Below, in pieces: positions 60,690-64,000 of a DNA stretch of 64,000 nucleotides. Under the pieces are notes generated by a model, which searched no databases, was not told the origin of the DNA, and saw nothing but the letters and a program-made list of their open reading frames with translations. Each line of letters starts with the position of its first letter. Position 1 is the stretch's first letter. The position numbers were made by a program, and so were the translations under genes. The DNA is from Rhizophagus irregularis (taxonomy: Eukaryota; Glomeromycota; Glomeromycetes; Glomerales; Glomeraceae): positions 1,240,001 to 1,304,000 of the forward strand of contig NC_089431.1 in NCBI RefSeq assembly GCF_026210795.1, given 5' to 3'.

Positions 60690-61480
60690 TGATAAATGCT
60701 AAATCTATTAATAGCAAAATCATACCCTAATTTAAGATATCTCAATTTGTGGGATAGCAATGAAATGTCTATGTATGGTCACGCAGTGTTGTCAAATGAC
60801 ACAGAAATGACATTGAAATGACATCAAATGATATTAAAATGACAAATGTCATTTGAAAATGGGCAAATGACATGGCAATTTAACAACACTGCGGTCACGA
60901 GATTATGCCAAAAACTAGAGTATCTAAATATCAATTATTGTAAAATATTACTAAAAAAATCTTTTCATGATCATGATCTGCGAGAGTTTCATTTTTGCTG
61001 AAGCACGTGGGATCACGGATAAATCTATAAGTTGCATCATAAACAGATTCTAGTATGTTAATGACGCCTCAATATAGAGTATCTAGACTTTAATAATGAC
61101 ATGCCTTTTCGAGGTGATGCAATAATTGTAGCTATCATCAGATTCTCTCCGAAATTAAAAGAATTTAGGGCTAATGGTAATGAAATTATCAGTGATGAGG
61201 TTATTGAAGCACTAGCCCTGTAGCCCATGCATGTAATAAATTGGAAGTTCTTTATCTCGTACATTGTGATTTTATTAGTGAGCTATCGATTTGTAATGTT
61301 GTTCGTTCCTGTCCAAATCTCCAAAGTCTTAACCTTAGTTACTGTAATATTACTAATGTAACTCTTGATTTAGAGGGGTGCAATAATATTAGCAAAAAAG
61401 CTGTAGATTAGCTTAATCCAAATATCCATATCGAGAACTTAAGGAAGATTATTTTGAACGGAGTAGCTCTGAGGAGAGTA
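60690..61480 (+). pseudogene. Leucine-rich-repeat (AMN1/F-box LRR type) pseudogene
   Basis: Successive LRR remnants are readable in changing frames: SYPNLRYLNLWDSNEMSMYG, RLCQKLEYLNINYC, HACNKLEVLYLVHC, VVRSCPNLQSLNLSYCNITN, then LEGCNNISKKAVD and LNPNIHIENL. The C-x-N-L-x-x-L-N-L-x-x-C pattern and the NPNIHIEN ending are typical of AMN1-like proteins of this lineage. Stops and frameshifts occur throughout, and a MITE is inserted at 60784. Confidence 0.7.
60784..60891. mobile_element. hAT-like MITE with near-perfect 8-bp target duplication
   Basis: The ends are CAGTGTTGT and ACAACACTG (108 bp in all). The flanks are TGGTCACG (60776-60783) and CGGTCACG (60892-60899), an 8-bp duplication with one mismatch. 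CAGTG ends and 8-bp duplications are hAT hallmarks. The interior carries repeated AAATGACAT units and TTCCA-free low complexity. It interrupts the LRR pseudogene. Confidence 0.8.
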
Positions 61481-61574
61481 TGATGTTGAAGAATTTACCT
61501 ATGGTAACAATGTGTTTCTTCCAATGTTTCATGGCATTGGTAGTTCCAGTATTTTCAATCAGGTAAATCAGGTA

Positions 61575-61772
61575 CAGTCAGACCTCTATAATTGCACTCT
61601 CCATAATTGCACCCACTATGTATACCCCCTCTAAATGCACCCTCTGGTTCGGTCCCAAGCTTATATGATCTCTAATTATTTTACCTCTATAAATGCACAC
61701 CCTCTTTAAATGCACTATTTTGAAAATTATGCATATGGTCCCAAGGGGTGTGCAATTATGGAGGTCTGACTG
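61575..61772. mobile_element. 198-bp Tc1/mariner-pogo-like MITE flanked by TA
   Basis: Terminal repeats are CAGTCAGACCTC(T/C)ATAATTGCA at the left and its complement at the right, each bordered by TA (61573-61574, 61773-61774). The interior repeats AAATGCAC(C)CTC and GGTCCCAAG motifs in both orientations. TA duplications and CAGT-type ends fit pogo/Tc1-mariner insertion. Confidence 0.85.
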
Positions 61773-61774
61773 TA

Positions 61775-64000
61775 ATTGGTTTTATTACCGCATTTAGTGA
61801 TTATATTTAAGTCAGTATTACCAATCAGAATTTGGCGCAGTCTGGAGCTTCACACACATTTCTGTGCAATGACATGGGTGATCACACGGGAAGGTCTGTG
61901 TAACATTTTAATTTCTAAAATACAACATGCTAATATAATTTTAGTTATTTCAGTTAGGGGTAATCCGTAACACAATTTCACGAAAGCAATAAAGATCCCA
62001 TATTGAGATTGATTTAATACAATAACAACAATTATTTTCAAACTTTCTTTATCTTCTTTTTACGGTTTGTGGTTTACGCCAAATCCTGAGAAGATAATCT
62101 AACAGGCATTTTGTAATGGCTCCGAATCTCCGATTCACTTTTATGAAAATGATAAAGTAACCCGTTGCGTTGCGGGGATGGGACTTTGCCTATTAAGCCA
62201 AGAGAGTAATCACGTGAATAGGTCTAGTTTTTTGCTATTATTATGATGGAATTAGTAAGTAATAAATGTAATAAATTTATATAATTTATATGCTTATACA
62301 AATAATAGTAAATTGTGTGTGTGTGTTACACAGTATATGAAATATTATTATTAAATAATTCAACCTTTTTTTTCGTTGATCTTGTTTGTTTCAGTGAAAT
62401 CATTATTGAAGTGATATTATGTGATATATTGATGGAAAATCAATGCAAATTTTATTTATCATATGAAATAAATGTTGCAGCACTGTGGAATTTATTATTT
62501 ATTTATATATTTACAAATTCATTACAAAAACAATTTTGAATACGTAGTCTATTGTTACAAAAAAAAAAATAATCCTTTTTTTATTTTTATTTTTTATCTT
62601 AAAAAATTCATTATAGCTACAGAAAAAAATATCTCACTAGTTACATGAAAAAAAAAGAAATCCCATAAATCACGTGTTCACAATTCAGAATTATTTTTAC
62701 AGGCTAGATTATTGCTTAAAATTATTTGATTCAATGCCATTTTCAATTTAGTGCGACCCTAATTGTGTAACCAGATGTAAATTTAATTTGATTTCCCCAT
62801 TTTTTTTCAATTGCTTCTAATAAAAGTTTCTTGTTAAGTTTTATTTCTCGTAAATTTCCCATGATTTTATAAACTTTTTATGACAAACTATACACTTACA
62901 AGGTTATAAGTACGATATTTTCCAGGTAAGAGTTGGTTTTCTAGTTATGAAGTTTTACAGATTTCCTTCGACTTTCTTTTTATGCAAAAGTTGTCTTAAA
63001 AGTTATACTTTCGAACAAAAACATTACTTTTATTTAATTATACAAAGTTAAACAAGTGTTAATTAAGTATTTTTTAATAGGTTTAAGTTTTATTGAATAA
63101 ACTATACATTTCACATAATTTATGTTATAATTAGTATTATGTCGGTATAACTATGTATAGTCATGTCAGATTAAGATAATTTTAAAGTATTAGGACAAGC
63201 TTTGTTTGTTCTTTTAGAATATTAAAAATTATTTAAATTGAATCACAGAAAAAACATAATTATTAAATTTTAAAATTATACTTGTTTCTTTTTTTTTCGC
63301 TCGAAATTAATCACGTGATACAGCTAATTTTATTGGCTTCTCACTATATGATACGCGTCCTGATGAAAAATTATGGAGGTCGCACTAAATTGAAAACAGC
63401 GATAATTATATTCGCTCAATTCTGTAAATTTTTATATTTTGACCGTTATTTGTTAAAAAAAGCAAGGTTAATCTTTTGATCTTTTGGAATATTAATATGG
63501 GTAGATCGTTATACTAAAATGGAAACAGGACGCTTGACGTTCCCTCCGTACAAATAAATTATCATGAGTGACCAGAGTCCACAGCTAGTTACACTCAATT
63601 GGTAAATTAGCCTTGCAAAACTCGGGGCAACGCCCACAACTATTATCGATTTTTTAAAAAAAGTTATAGTAATGGTAATCTGGGAAAAAATTTGTCCATG
63701 TCCTGTTTTTAAGCAATGCAAACAAAGAAATGGGCGTAATCGCATCAGTTTGATTTTATCGATTCTTTCATTAGAGATGGCCCATTCATTCTTTAAAAGG
63801 AAATCCTATTTGTTGATTATCTGATTATTCAATGGATAACGAATAAAGGTTATATTATTTCATTTTCTTTTGCTGCTGACTAATTTATTTTAACGAATTT
63901 TCTAATTGACTAACTAATTTTATTTAAATTATGATAGAATTATAACCGGTTGTTAAATAAACTATTCTTGAAATTGAAATTTTTGTTACTTAAAGGAGCA
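61775..64000. other. Right end of window, no gene supported
   Basis: AT-rich sequence with a short GT repeat at 62315-62328. Several open frames shorter than 80 codons show no family signature or splice context I can defend. Confidence 0.4.

Noticed and set aside
61850-62041. Opposed open frames on both strands
   Set aside because: Short, overlapping, and without recognisable features.
63509-63745. 78-codon minus-strand frame and an ATGGAAACAGGAC / GTCCTGTTTTT inverted pair
   Set aside because: The inverted pair is short and imperfect and the frame shows no family features.

Overview
The window looks like nuclear DNA of an arbuscular mycorrhizal fungus of the Glomeromycotina, most like Rhizophagus irregularis. 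This is inferred from extreme AT-richness, short GT-AG introns of about 65-90 bp, and expanded families I recognise from that lineage: tyrosine-kinase-like kinases with an N-terminal CxxC module, F-box/leucine-rich proteins, SAM-dependent methyltransferases and DUF3504-type tyrosine recombinases. No species assignment can be proved from sequence alone. There is no prokaryotic operon, rRNA, convincing tRNA or CRISPR array.

Layout. 1-2.0 kb: a kinase gene (copy 1) with an acidic repeat tail. 2.9-4.1 kb: a five-exon methyltransferase. 5.1-8.7 kb: a hexamer repeat, a roughly 61-bp palindromic satellite, a 1.5-kb TA-flanked foldback element and a smaller TIR element. 10.0-10.2 kb: a two-exon gene for a 43-residue secreted cysteine-rich peptide. 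11.5-13.2 kb, minus strand: a four-exon tyrosine recombinase with complete catalytic residues. 14.2-14.7 kb: a protein with a duplicated CxxC module. 15-20.2 kb: a retroelement integrase scrap, a MITE and an F-box pseudogene split in two. 20.5-28 kb: foldback minisatellites, MITEs and AT-rich DNA. 28.2-30.7 kb: an intronless kinase with a long Ser-rich N-terminus. 33.7-35.8 kb, minus strand: a kinase pseudogene broken by several small elements. 38.2-44.0 kb: two tandem kinase genes (copies 2 and 3) in a segmental duplication with a repeat unit near 3.9 kb. 45.9-50.7 kb: relics of a methyltransferase, a SAM-domain-like gene and two unknown minus-strand genes. 51-54.4 kb: degenerate tandem repeats and MITEs. 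55.3-56.8 kb: a kinase-like gene lacking the catalytic Asp, in which the CxxC module now lies inside a consensus intron. 57.8-59.5 kb: an intact F-box gene. 59.8-61.8 kb: a kinase-tail relic, an LRR relic holding a hAT-like MITE, and a TA-flanked MITE. The last 2 kb hold nothing I can support.

Together this is a birth-and-death neighbourhood. Kinase and F-box paralogues duplicate, decay by frameshift and stop codons, lose or recruit exons, and are interrupted by small non-autonomous elements. Exon joins were worked out by hand from splice consensus, reading phase and comparison between copies in this window. They are predictions.
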